Positions 23,419 through 36,363 of a stretch of 64,000 bases of DNA are shown here, piece by piece. The DNA lies in assembly GCF_018446385.1 (NCBI RefSeq), contig NC_055996.1:128636532-128700531 (forward strand), written 5' to 3'. A model generated the notes under the pieces. It was not told the origin of the DNA, did no database searches, and saw only the letters and a list, made by a program, of their open reading frames with translations. The DNA comes from Zingiber officinale. Lineage: Eukaryota; Streptophyta; Magnoliopsida; Zingiberales; Zingiberaceae. Position numbers and translations under genes: made by a program. Every line of letters begins with the position of its first letter. The stretch's first letter is position 1.

Positions 23419-26077
23419 TGTTAGAGTGTATACTAAAAGTCTAGCTTTTGGTATAAACATTTATCTAGAAATAAGAATCACATTGGTCAAATAACTACAT
23501 TTATGATAAAAGTAGTTGTTCAATTAATTTATATTGTAGATAACATGGTGTGTGGTGTCACACACAGAAGATCATGTTATCAGTACCTTATAAATTATAA
23601 ACAGTAGCTCACGACCAAAATGGAAAGGAACAAACCATTAGAAGGTCGTAGTGTAATTAGGTATCTGTTTATCTTGACTGTATAATTACACTAGTACACT
23701 TAGAGTGTATTGAGTAGGACCATTTGAGGTCGTTTCTTTTATACTGATTTTATAAAGAAACAAAGACCTCGGTTATTATGGAAGTATGTACTCTTAATCC
23801 TAATATAATAACAAGCACATATATTTGATATTTATTTCTTTAATTTATCAATGGGTGAGATTTAGTTCGATGAATCAATAAGCCCGATAAGTTGGGAAAT
23901 GATATCACTTATAGTGTGTGTTGTTGATTATAGAAGGAAACTGTGTCCTAGTAATCTAGGTTGAGAATGTCCCCAAGAGGAGCTCATAAGGATTGTCATG
24001 TTAAACCCTGCAGGTGGACTTAGTCCGACATGACGATGAAGTTGAGTGGTACTACTCTTGGAGCTAGATATTAATTAAGTAAGTTGTCAGTAACTTACTT
24101 AATTAGTGGACATTTGTTATCTTAAACACAGGGAGACTAACACACTCATAATAAGAAGGAGCCCAAATGTAATTTGGGATTGGTGCGATAGTTCAATAAT
24201 AGTTCTCTAGTGGAATGAATTATTATTGATAAAATTAAGTTGTGTGTTCGGCGAACACGGGATGCTTAATTTTATCGGAGACCAAAACCAATTCCTCCTC
24301 TCGGTCCCTATCGTAGCCTCTAGTATATAGAGATTTATACCCACCGATACCACCTTCTTACCCATCCAAAGGGGCGGCCAAGCTAGCTTGAAACCCAAGC
24401 TAGGGCCGCCAAGACCAAGTGGATGAGTTAAGTTGGTGGCCCAAAGCTTGGGTCCCAAGCTTAGGTGGCCGACTAGAATAAAAAGGATTTTTATTAAAAT
24501 GATTTCTTATGTGGATATCATGTTTTAAAGAGAGTTTAAAAATTAAAATTTCCTTTTATAGCTTTCTACAAAGATTAAGAGAAGAGATTAATCTCTTTCC
24601 TTATTTGTAGTTTAAAAGGATGGTTTTAATTTTTGGTAAAACTTTCCTTATTTGTAAATCATCTACATGTTTAAAGAGAGTTTAAAATTTGAAATCTTTC
24701 CTTATTTGTTGATTAAAGGAGGATTTTAAATTTTAAGAAAACTTTCCTTTTAAATCATGTTCATGATTTAAAGAAAGTTTAAAATTAAATATTCTCTTTT
24801 ATAAGTTTCTACAAGAGATTAAGAAAAGATTTGATATCTTTCCTTATTTGTAGATTAAAAGAGATTTTAATTTTAGAGATAACTTTCTTTTATCCACATG
24901 TTTAAAAGAAAGATTTTAATTTATTAAATTTCCTTTTATAAACCAATCATGAAGGGATAAAAATTATTGAGAAATTTTTATAAATTTCCGGAAGCAAATA
25001 AGGAAGTTTTAATTGATGTTTAAAATTTTATTTGCTTGGAAATTCTATGGTGTGGCCGGCCAAATAAATTGGAGAAGGAAAATTATTTTTGATTAAATAA
25101 TTTTTTCCTTTTCATGGCAAAAGAATTAAGGAAGTTTTTATTAAATTTTCCTTATTTGCCAAGACCAAGGATTATAAAAGAGGGGGTAGAGGAGGCTTCA
25201 AGGCTAACGAATCTATTCTATTTTTCTCTCCCTCTTTTCTTCTTCTTGTGGCCGGCCCTAGCCTTTCTCCTTTCTTCTCTTTTGGTGGCCGAACCATACA
25301 TCTCTTGGAGCTCTTGTTGGTGGCCGGATCTAGGAAGGAGAAGAAGAAGAGGAGGAAGCTTCATCTTGAAGATCCCTTGGAGTATTGGTGGTGATCAAGT
25401 TCTTCTTCCTTGGAGGTGGTTCTTCTTGTGGCCGAACCTTGCTTGGAGAAGAAGAAGGTGCATGGTGGTTCTCGTCTCGGAAGATCGTTGCCCACACAAC
25501 GTCCGAGGTTAGAAGAGGAATACGGTAGAAGATCAAGAGGTTTTTCTAAAAGGTATAACTAGTAATTTTTCTTTCCGCATCATACTAGTTATTTTTGGAA
25601 ATAATACTAAATACAAGAGGCATACGATTCTAGTGTTTCGAATTTGTTTTCGATATAGTGTTCTTTTGTTTTTCTTTTCCTTGTGATTTGATTGTTCTTT
25701 TTGGTTAACCTAAAGTTATTTTAGGAAATTAAATATTAGCTTTCCATAAAAGGTTTTGTCTAGTCGGTGGTGGTTGCTCCCATATCCAAGAAGGCCATGT
25801 GCCTCGCCACGTCAGTACTGGGAACCAATTATGGAAATTAATATTTAATGGAATTAATAACTTAAGGTGACTTAGGTCGAACGTGTTAAGTTCCGCAGGA
25901 GATCCAAGTCAAAACCTAAAAGAACAAATAGATTAAGTTTTGGATCAAACGTGTTAAGTTCCGCAGGCGATCCAAAATTTAATTTAAAAGAACACATGGT
26001 AGCTAGGAAAAGGTTCAGACCTTTGTACAAAATTTTTGTACAGTGGAACCTCTAGGTTTTCCGAGTAGCAACCAACA
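23419..26077 (+). repeat. Copia LTR 2, shared middle LTR (2659 bp)
   Basis: It serves as 3' LTR of internal 1 and 5' LTR of internal 2. It is nearly identical to LTRs 1 and 3, but between about 24160 and 24910 it lacks many single bases in runs, and copies of GCCGGCC are shortened (for example GGGGCGGCC for GGGGCCGGCC). The TATA box is at 25173-25180. Confidence 0.9.
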
Positions 26078-29000
26078 ATTGGTATCAGAGCTAGGGTTTT
26101 GCCTCTGTGTATTTGGTATTAGTTTAATTATGCACATGTCATACATAATTTAGGCAGGTTAATAGTAGGATGTGCTAACTTTGTGGATGCAGGATCCAAC
26201 TATTATGGCTTATAGTTATTATGTGTGTGATTGGACCCTGGACATGTCAAGGGCATTTTATTGTGTGTGCATGATTGTATTATAAAATACAGGGTGTATT
26301 TAGTTTTATTAGGATTTTATTTTTGATCTAGATACATGTACATTCCTTTTATGGAATATAGGATCAAAATGTAAAATTCTATTTATGTCATGGATCTAAT
26401 CTTGCAAAGCGTGGAACCTTCTGAGGACCAGAGGCGCGGCGAACTAGGAGCAAGATGGATGCGACAGCTAGACCCGATAGCGGTGGCCAAATATGGCAGT
26501 GACTTGGGATGACAACACACGGAGGACAACTAGAGATAAAAGCCATAATAGTTGAAAATTAGATTTTCTATTTATTGCTTTTATATTGTCTGTGTGCATG
26601 TTGGTTTACATATTTAGTAGGCTAGCATAGTTAAAATTCCTCATTTATAAATAACTAAGTGGGAGAGGATTTTAAGTAAATCCCATGGTCTCCATTACTG
26701 GTTTGTAAGTGATGCAAACAAGCTCGCTCTTTTGTTTCTCGATGTGCCGTCCATGATCATGATCATCTCACAGACTTCCATTTTGGATGACCGAAGTTAT
26801 TAAAGGCGTGTGATCTTCCCCAACGGAAGGGGCATAATCTTATTAATGGACTTAGTGTCAAGTAATGGTATACACTTAGACACATCTAATAGTATCCTCC
26901 CCATCGGACACTGCTATTATTTGTGTGACCAAATGAAACCAACTATTAATTTGTCATAAAACTATGTTGACAAGATAATAAAATTAAAGGGTTAAAACCC
27001 CTCTTACAAATGATTGATTTTGTATACGTCCACACTAACGTGGCATACAAAATTAACGGTGTTTGAGATAATTTTATTTGTCATAAAGATACGTTGACAA
27101 GATAGTTAATGGGTAAAACCCTCCTTTTACAAATGTTGAATTTGTATACGTCCACACTAACGTGGCATGCAAAATTCACGGTGTTTGAGGTGTTGGTAAA
27201 TTTAAATAATATTGTTTGAGGAATCAATGTTATTTTAAATTCAAAGAATTTTGACCAAATATTTGATCAAAGACAGATCAACTATTAATTTTATTCATAA
27301 AGTAAAGTTGACGAGATAATAAAATTAATGAATAAAATCTCCTCTTCGATTTTGTATACACAAAATTCATGGAGATTTTAAGGAGTTGATCTTGACCAAA
27401 TGTTTTGTGATTCTTAGGATGTTTGTCAATCCCTAGTAGTCATACTATAGAAAAGACTTAGTAGTCCCAATTGTAATGATTGGAAATAGGACTTGGACAT
27501 TAAGGTAGACTGTCTTCTTAGAACTAAGAACAATTTAGGTGTATTTAATTCATTAGTTGAAACATGTCTAGTGGTGTTATCTACCAGAACCTGGAGTGTA
27601 GATACAAGATGTCATTAATCATGTCTGCAATTCATTGCAGGGTTCCAGGAAACCCGACAACTAAATGAAAGGTAAATCACCGTCCACATGGGCACTACTG
27701 TAATAGTGGTAACTGTTGCAGTGGGAGATGTTTATCCTTTGATAAGAATAAAATATGGATTTTAAGTAATTGTCTTTACGTACCAAGTTTAGAAAGAACC
27801 TGATTTCAGTTTCTAAACTATTATAAATATTATGTCTATTTTGATAACAAAGTTGTTATCAAGAAAAATAGGAAAGTTATCTATTCTGGTATGATGGTTG
27901 ACAATTTATAATCCAATAAACTCCCACGATGCAACAAATGGAAATTAGTAACACATCTTCTAATTTTAAGAGAAAGCAACCTTCGGAAATGAACCAATTA
28001 TATCTTTGGCATCTAAAGCTAGGTTATACTTGAGTAGGATTCATTGGTAGCTGATGAACTTTTGGGTTCATTGGTAGTGGAAATCTTTCCAACCTACGAG
28101 TCTTATTTGGAAGGAAAATAACCAAGAAGCTTTTAAGTCCAAGGGGTATGGAGTCAAAGATATGTTGAAAACGGTTCATTCTGATTTGTGTGATCCTATG
28201 ACTATCCAGACAAGAGGTAGTATTGAATATTTTGTCCATTTAATAGACAACTATTCAAGATACAAATAAATTTACTTAATGTACCGCAAGACTAAGTACT
28301 TTGATTAGTTCAAAGAGTACAAGGCTGATGCGGAGAAACGTCAAAGTAAAAAGACACTACGGTGAGATCGTAGTGGCAAGTACCTCTTGGGAGAATTTAG
28401 GAGTCACTTATCAAAAGTAGGGATTCAATCCCAACTAACTACACCTGGTACACCCCTACAGAATGGTGTAGAAAAAGGAAGGTATAAAGCTCTTATAGAA
28501 TAATTAGATCGATGATGAGTTATTACCAAATTTGTTTTAAGGATATACACTAGAAACAGAAGTGAACATAATACCTTCTAAAGTCAGAACTCTCTACTCC
28601 CATAGAATTTCAGAATGGGCGTAAGCCTAGTCTAAGTATATTCGGATTTGGGTGGTCTAGCACATAAGAGACACCGATAAGTTGGGCAAGAGTTCACTTG
28701 TTTGTGAGTTATCCTAGAGAAACAAAAGTAGGTTTATAGTCTTAAAAATCAGAAGGTCATTATCAATGACCGATTTTTAGAATAGGACTATGTAATAAAC
28801 CACATGCCCATAAGTAAATTTGTTCTTAAGGAAATAATAAAGGACATGTCTAATCTAGTACCAACTGTACAAGATGAAATATCACAAGAAACTGCAACAC
28901 GTATCATAAAAGATACACAATTACAGATAGTGCCTCTTCGTAGTGGGAGGGTTGTCAAGCAACCTAAGAGATTCATGTTTTAGGAGAGTCTTTGGACTTG

Positions 29001-30542
29001 ATCCCAAATGAACATGAGCCTGATCCCGGACATATGATGAAGCACACCAAGATAAAGATTCAGCATCTTGGCAAAGAGTAATGAATAACAGAATTAGAAT
29101 ATATATATTCTAATAAAATCTGGAAGCTTGTAGAACCACCAGATGGTGTAAAAGCCTTTGGGTGTAAAAAGGTCTATAATAGGAAAAGAGGGATAGACAG
29201 GAAGGTAGAAACTTTCAAAAGCAAGGCTTGATGAAAAAGGAAACTTTTTCACTGGTAGCCATGTTTAAGTCTATCCAGATTCTTTTATCTATTTGGCAAG
29301 TGGATGTCAAGACAGTATTCCTTAATGGAAGTCTTGAAGATAGCATCCACATAAAGCAAACCAGAAGGGTTCATTATAAAGGGCTAAGAGCATCTTGTGT
29401 GAAAGCTCAATCAGTCTATGGACTGAGGCAAAGCTTCAAGGTCTTGGAACATCCAGTTTATCAAAGTAATCCAGACCTTTGGATTTATTGAATAAACGGA
29501 TAAGTCTTGTGTATACAAATGGTGTGATGGAAACGTGGTGATGTTTCTTGTACTATACGTAGATAACGATTTTGGTAGTTGGAAACAATATCAAAATGTT
29601 GTCAGAAGTAAGGGTATGGTTGTCCAAATAATTCGATATAAAGGAATTGGGAGAATGTATATATTTTTGTGATCAAAGTAATAAGGGATCGCAAGAAAAA
29701 TATATAGATATATCCCGAGTTTAATATATCGAAAAAATCCTTACTCGTTTTTAGCATGCAAAACTCCTAGAAAGGTTTCTTACCTTTTAAGAATGGAGTG
29801 TTTTTATCTAAAGAGATGTCTTCGATAACATCAAAGGAGATTGAGGACATGTAGGTAGTTCTTTATGCTTCGGCAGTTAGACAACCTAATGTATGCTATG
29901 CACGAGATCAGAAATCTGTTTTGCCAAGGGCATAGTTAGCAGATATCAAAGTAACCCTAGACAAGGACATTGGACTGCAGTAAAGCATATAAGTACCTTA
30001 GAGGCACTAGAGATTATATGCTAGTTTACAAGGCAGTTATTTTGGTCCCTATGGGTTGCATGGATTTTAACTTCCAATCGGATAGGGACAATATTAAGTC
30101 AACCTCGGGGTTTTGTGTTTACTTTAGGAGGTAAAGTCATAACTATGGAAGAGTGATAAGCATAGGTGTTTATCTGGACTCCACCATAGAAGCTTAGTAT
30201 ATGGCAAGCCTCTAAGGTAGCCATAAAAGCTGAATGACTCAATAACCTCAAGATAGATTTAGAGATGATTTCTGGTTTGTCCAAAGATTATTACAATTTA
30301 TTGTAATAATGTTGGTGCAGTAACAAACTCGAAGAAACCATAAGTCTATAAGGCAAGTAAACACAATAGAGCGCAAGTACCACCCAATACGAGAAATCGT
30401 ATAAACGAGGAGAAGTTGTTGCCGCCTAGATTGCATCAGATGATAACCTAAGGTCCTTAAGGCAAGAGTTTTTTGAAAGACATGGGAATCAGATGTATGG
30501 CAGCAGATATGGCAGCTTAGTCTTTTAGTATAAGTGGGAGAT
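26078..30542 (+). pseudogene. Copia internal region 2, decayed gag-pol
   Basis: Near-copy of internal region 1, with the primer-binding site at 26080-26091 and polypurine tract at 30532-30541. The same domains are broken at the same stop codons, showing that the damage predates the duplication. It differs from copy 1 mainly by small indels and by one replaced patch near 26722-26775. Confidence 0.85.
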
Positions 30543-33218
30543 TGTTAGAGTGTATACTAAAAGTCTAGCTTTTGGTATAAACATTTATCTAGAAATAAGA
30601 ATCACATTGGTCAAATAACTACATTTATGATAAAAGTAGTTGTTCAATTAATTTATATTGTAGATAACATGGTGTGTGGTGTCACACACAGAAGATCATG
30701 TTATCAGTACCTTATAAATTATAAACAGTAGCTCACGACCAAAATGGAAAGGAACAAACCATTAGAAGGTCGTAGTGTAATTAGGTATCTGTTTATCTTG
30801 ACTGTATAATTACACTAGTACACTTAGAGTGTATTGAGTAGGACCATTTGAGGTCGTTTCTTTTATACTGATTTTATAAAGAAACAAAGACCTCGGTTAT
30901 TATGGAAGTATGTACTCTTAATCCTAATATAATAACAAGCACATATATTTGATATTTATTTCTTTAATTTATCAATGGGTGAGATTTAGTTCGATGAATC
31001 AATAAGCCCGATAAGTTGGGAAATGATATCACTTATAGTGTGTGTTGTTGATTATAGAAGGAAACTGTGTCCTAGTAATCTAGGTTGAGAATGTCCCCAA
31101 GAGGAGCTCATAAGGATTGTCATGTTAAACCCTGCAGGTGGACTTAGTCCGACATGACGATGAAGTTGAGTGGTACTACTCTTGGAGCTAGATATTAATT
31201 AAGTAAGTTGTCAGTAACTTACTTAATTAGTGGACATTTGTTATCTTAAACACAGGGAGACTAACACACTCATAATAAGAAGGAGCCCAAAATGTAATTT
31301 GGGATTGGTGCGGTAGTTCAATAATAGTTCTCTAGTGGAATGAATTATTATTGATAAAATTAAGTTGTGTGTTCGGGGCGAACACGGGATGCTTAATTTT
31401 ATCGGGAGACCAAAACCAATTCCTCCTCTCGGTCCCTATCGTAGCCTCTAGTATATAGAGATTTATACCCACCGCATACCCACCTTCTTACCCATCCAAT
31501 GGGGCCGGCCAAGCTAGCTTGAAACCCAAGCTAGGGCCGGCCAAGACCAAGTGGATGAGTTAAGTTGGTGGCCGGCCAAAGCTTGGGTCCCAAGCTTAGG
31601 TGGCCGGCCACTAGAATATTAAAAAGGATTTTTATTAAAATGATTTCTTATGTGGATATCATGTTTTTAAGAGAGTTTAAAATTAAAAATTTCCTTTTAT
31701 AGCTTTCTACAAAAGATTAAGAGAAGAGATTAATCTCTTTCCTTATTTGTAGTTTAAAAGGATGGTTTTAATTTTTGGTAAAAACTTTCCTTATTTGTAA
31801 ATCATCTACATGTTTAAAAGAGAGTTTAAAATTTGAAATCTTTCCTTATTTGTTGATTAAAGGAGGATTTTAAATTTTAAGAAAACTTTCCTTTTAAATC
31901 ATGTTCATGATTTAAAAGAAAGTTTAAAATTAAATATTCTCTTTTATAAGTTTCTACAAGAGATTAAGAAAAGATTTGATATCTTTCCTTATTTGTAGAT
32001 TAAAAGAGATTTTAATTTTTAGAGATAACTTTCTTTTTATCCACATGTTTAAAAGAAAGATTTTAATTTATTAAATTTCCTTTTTATAAACCAATCATGA
32101 AGGGATAAAAATTATTGGAGAAATTTTTATAAATTTTCGGAAGCAAATAAGGAAGTTTTAATTGATGTTTAAAATTTTATTTGCTTGGAAATTCTATGGT
32201 GTGGCCGACCAAATAAATTGGAGAAGGAAAATTATTTTTTAATTTTTCCTTTTCATGGCAAAAGAATTAAGGAAGTTTTTATTAAATTTTCCTTATTTGC
32301 CAAGACCAAGGATTATAAAAGAGGGGGTAGAGGAGGCTTCAAGGCTAACGAATCTATTCTATTTTTCTCTCCCTCTTTTCTTCTTCTTGTGGCCGGCCCT
32401 AGCCTTTCTCCTTTCTTCTCTTTTGGTGGCCGAACCATACATCTCTTGGAGCTCTTGTTGGTGGCCGGATCTAGGAAGGAGAAGAAGAAGAGGAGGAAGC
32501 TTCATCTTGAAGATCCCTTGGAGTATTGGTGGTGATCAAGTTCTTCTTCCTTGGAGGTGGTTCTTCTTGTGGCCGAACCTTGCTTGGAGAAGAAGAAGGT
32601 GCATGGTGGTTCTCGTCTCGGAAGATCGTTGCCCACACAACGTCCGAGGTTAGAAGAGGAATACGGTAGAAGATCAAGAGGTTTTTCTAAAAGGTATAAC
32701 TAGTAATTTTTCTTTCCGCATCATACTAGTTATTTTTGGAAATAATACTAAATACAAGAGGCATACGATTCTAGTGTTTCGAATTTGTTTTCGATATAGT
32801 GTTCTTTTGTTTTTCTTTTCCTTGTGATTTGATTGTTCTTTTTGGTTAACCTAAAGTTATTTTAGGAAATTAAATATTAGCTTTCCATAAAAGGTTTTGT
32901 CTAGTCGGTGGTGGTTGCTCCCATATCCAAGAAGGCCATGTGCCTCGCCACGTCAGTACTGGGAACCAATTATGGAAATTAATATTTAATGGAATTAATA
33001 ACTTAAGGTGACTTGGGTCGAACGTGTTAAGTTCCGCAGGAGATCCAAGTCAAAACCTAAAAGAACAAATAGATTAAGTTTTGGATCAAACGTGTTAAGT
33101 TCCGCAGGCGATCCAAAATTTAATTTAAAAGAACACATGGTAGCTAGGAAAAGGTTCAGACCTTTGTACAAAATTTTTGTACAGTGGAACCTCTAGGTTT
33201 TCCGAGTAGCAACCAACA
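30543..33218 (+). repeat. Copia LTR 3 (2676 bp)
   Basis: Ends CAACCAACA just before the ATCAT duplication. It shares with LTR 1 the full-length GGCCGGCC blocks that LTR 2 lacks. TATA box at 32314-32321. Confidence 0.9.
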
Positions 33219-33640
33219 ATCATATTATCCCATGTCGTATTAGAGTCACCATATATTTTACCTAATGCTTATACTCCTTTTTCCTTAAATATATTTTGTT
33301 TCTCATCCTTTAACTTCCACCACTTAATTATAGGAGTCGTATATATTTTTTTTTTCTATTAATACTATATTTGAAGTGTATATCCAACATTACTAACCTA
33401 TGTTAGGGATGACCTTGTAATCTTTATAAATTTTTTCATCATTTTTCCTAACTATAAGAAAGTTAATTTGTGATTTATTATTCTCACTTTTGAACATGAC
33501 TAAGTTTTTTCTCTTTTTTTTTTAAAATATATTAGCTAATATAAGATCATATATTATTGTAAAATCTAATATAGTTTTCTCTTCCTCATTTCTCATTTCA
33601 AACCCATAACTTCATGTACTCTCTCATATTCCTCATTTTC
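33219..33640 (-). pseudogene. RTE-type LINE fragment 3: endonuclease-RT linker
   Basis: The minus-strand translation gives IFKEKG and LGKIYGDSNTTWDNM, linker residues of plant RTE elements. They join in sense across the copia array to fragment 2 (ISKLKIVAKSVLDESKG side). Stops are present. T-rich runs have expanded in it. Confidence 0.7.
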
Positions 33641-36363
33641 TGTCACGCCCCAGAGGAGTCTCTGTCCGAAGAAATTTCGGCAGCATCTCCCCTGTACGGC
33701 GGACAATATGAAACTTTCTACATATCACATATACATCAGCCACAGGCGGCTGGAATGGTAACAATAAATAAAAATAAACACCACGCAGTTTATAAAGATA
33801 TTCAGCCTCTGGCTGTCACAACCACGCAGTTAATAATAATAATCAATAACAATAGGACTCTGACTCGAAATCCACCCTACTCCACTACACTCGTAAAGCT
33901 CAAATCCAACGAACTCACATCTTCTGCCGTCCAGACAGGCACGTAGTAGAATGAAATCCAATATCATATCAAAAATCCATCAAAAGATATCACTCCATAC
34001 AATATCCATAGGAAAAATCCAAAGACAATACTAAAACAAAGTCTGATATAGAAAAAAGGCCAAATAAAAACAAATAACGAACTAATAAAGAACTAGCTCT
34101 ACGTGCAGATGGGGGTCTTCGGACAGCTTCAACCTGAAAAATATCAACAATGGAGGCGGGTGAGTCCAACACTCGTACAACTGATATGCATAATAAAACA
34201 AATAATGAATAACACTAATCATGCGTACGGTCTCACGAATACGAGAAGGAATAAATGCAATTGAAATGAAATCAGGAGATAAATGTACTAACCGGAATCA
34301 AGGTACAAAGGTAGCAGGTCGTCAAACCGAGAAATCATAATCCCGTATGCATGTCAATCAAATGCATCCATACAAATGCATCATAAGTGCAACAATCACA
34401 ACAATATAATGCAATAAATGCATATGGTGACTGCACTCGGACATCACTGCTCCCGACAGTGATTGAGTGGACGGATCGGAGTACTCCTTCCTCTGTCCCC
34501 AAATCATAAATGGGGAGCTCAATGCTCTCATCTCCTTACACAATGACGGGAGGATATCTCTGCCGGCTACCACGCGGAGTCTCAACAGAGCCAAACAGAG
34601 TCCACCATCTGCCGGCTACCACTGCTACACTAAATGCCAACGAAGCCAAACAGAGCGAACTGGCCACTACCCACGAGCCGACCAACGGAGCTAAACAGAA
34701 CCGCCACACTCCAGCCAGATATACAACTAATCCATGGGTGGTGTGTGCAGTACATGTAACCGGCGATGTGCTCAACCAAAGTGGAGCCGACAATCGCACA
34801 GCATGCAATCATGATGCATGTCACTAAAAACATGACATAGTCCATATAACTAGATACAAGTGTGTACCACTGGAAGAAGTATCAAATAGAAGGTACACCA
34901 ATAAAATAGGGTATCAAATAAACCCTAGATCCAGAACATATCATAGCATGTGGTTGGTTCACTACCTAAAACATATGTGATCAGGTAGATATCATGCAGT
35001 GCAGCATAAATAAACAAACAAACATATAACTAATCATGTAGCGACCAACCGAAACAAACAGATAACACAATTATTGTTATATGTTAAACATATTATCATG
35101 CATATCAAAAGACATAAGTCAAAGTATCCGCCTCCGAAAATAGAAAGGTCCGATCTGACTCCGAGATACTCGTCTCGCGTCAAAGTCCTGTGTCACATAT
35201 AAATAAATATTATTTTATTTAGCTATAATTTACATAAATAGCTAAACAAAATTCCTAAAACTATTTAGGGCAAAACCCTAAACCAAAAACACATAAACAA
35301 AATCAATATACACATGATCGTCTAACTAAACCCTCCAAATTCAGAACAAGATCTACAACAGAACTCAAATACACCTAATCCTCACCCTAATTCACAATCC
35401 AAAAGATTACGGTGAAGGTTGCTTGCTGCTAAAACATTGAACAAGCAATTGTTTGTTGATCCACAGCACACAGAAACTCACGGTAATTCTTCCTTCAACT
35501 CACAACCCTCATTTCTGTGTACTAAATCTACTGTTGCTGATCAACAAACACCACAGCCCCACTTCCTCTCCAATTCCGTGACCTAAATTGGTAGCAAAGA
35601 GAAATTCGAACTAGCTTACCTCCTTTGATCAATTAGGGCACGTGAATTGAACACACGGTCTGGCTCGATCAAACCGACAGAGAGATCGGTGAAGGAGTTG
35701 CTCTGCCGAGGTGCGTCCGTGCAGAGATGGCCGAAGAAGTGAGGAGACACGAGCGGTCAGCAATCGGGCGGCGCCGGCAGTGTACAACAGATGTGAGACT
35801 CGGCGATGTGGCGGAGATACTAGGGCTCGGCGGCGGGCCGGAGCTAGGGCAGAGAGACACCAGTCTGTAGAGGAAGGCGGTCGGGCGGCGGTGACTTGCG
35901 GCGACGGCGCTGGGAACTCCACGGCAAGGCTAGGGCTGAGGATGGATCGCCGGCAATGGCTTGCGCTCGCCGGCGCTTGGGCAGAGCCGGAGGAGAAGAG
36001 AAAAGGCTCGAGTGAGGAGGAAGAAGGACTCGTGCGGCGCCGGTTAGGGCACAGAATCGCACAGAGGAGAATGGCACGCGGCTTCGGCGTGAGTGAAGAA
36101 GGGACGAGGGCGCGGGCGGTTTTCGGGGAGAAGCAAAAATAAGAAAAGAAAATCAGAAAAAAAAAATAAAAAGAAAAAGAATTAGAAAAGGAAAAGAAAA
36201 TAAACTTTTCCTCACATAAATGGGTAGCCTAAACAGGCTTTTTTTCCCGGCCCCGTTCTTGTCCCCGTTACTCACCCATACGAGCTCCGAAAAATTCCCG
36301 AAAAATTTCTAAAAATTCCGGAAAAATCCCTTATTAATATTCGTATATTTTCGGTATTTTATA
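33641..36363 (-). mobile_element. Solo LTR, 2.7 kb, TA..CA ends, inserted in the RTE
   Basis: Flanked by TTTTC at 33636-33640 and 36364-36368. Read on the minus strand it begins TATAAAATACCG and ends GGCGTGACA, a non-canonical TA..CA LTR. It contains diverged direct repeats with GCCGGCTACCAC and AGCCAAACAGAG at about 34560-34700. The ORFs in it look like chance in GC-rich DNA. I suggest a Ty3/gypsy-type LTR from its general look, without coding evidence. The termini are less certain than those of the other elements. Confidence 0.6.

Larger units (their letters stand above)
16271..33218 (+). mobile_element. Ty1/copia tandem array: LTR-internal-LTR-internal-LTR
   Basis: Three long LTRs (16271-18945, 23419-26077, 30543-33218) alternate with two internal regions. 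The whole unit is flanked by one 5-bp duplication ATCAT (16266-16270, 33219-33223), so it sits at a single insertion site within the RTE. LTRs start TGTTAG and end CCAACA. Each internal region has a primer-binding site complementary to initiator tRNA-Met and a polypurine tract. Remnant order is GAG-pre-integrase, integrase, RT, RNase H, which is the copia order. Coding capacity is lost in both copies, largely through the same stop codons. The likely origin is unequal recombination between LTRs, or a tandem insertion; an assembly duplication must also be excluded. Confidence 0.9.

Noticed and set aside
35629-36142. Overlapping ORFs on both strands near 35.7-36.1 kb
   Set aside because: They are Arg- and Ala-rich shadows of GC-rich LTR leader DNA, with all frames open together.
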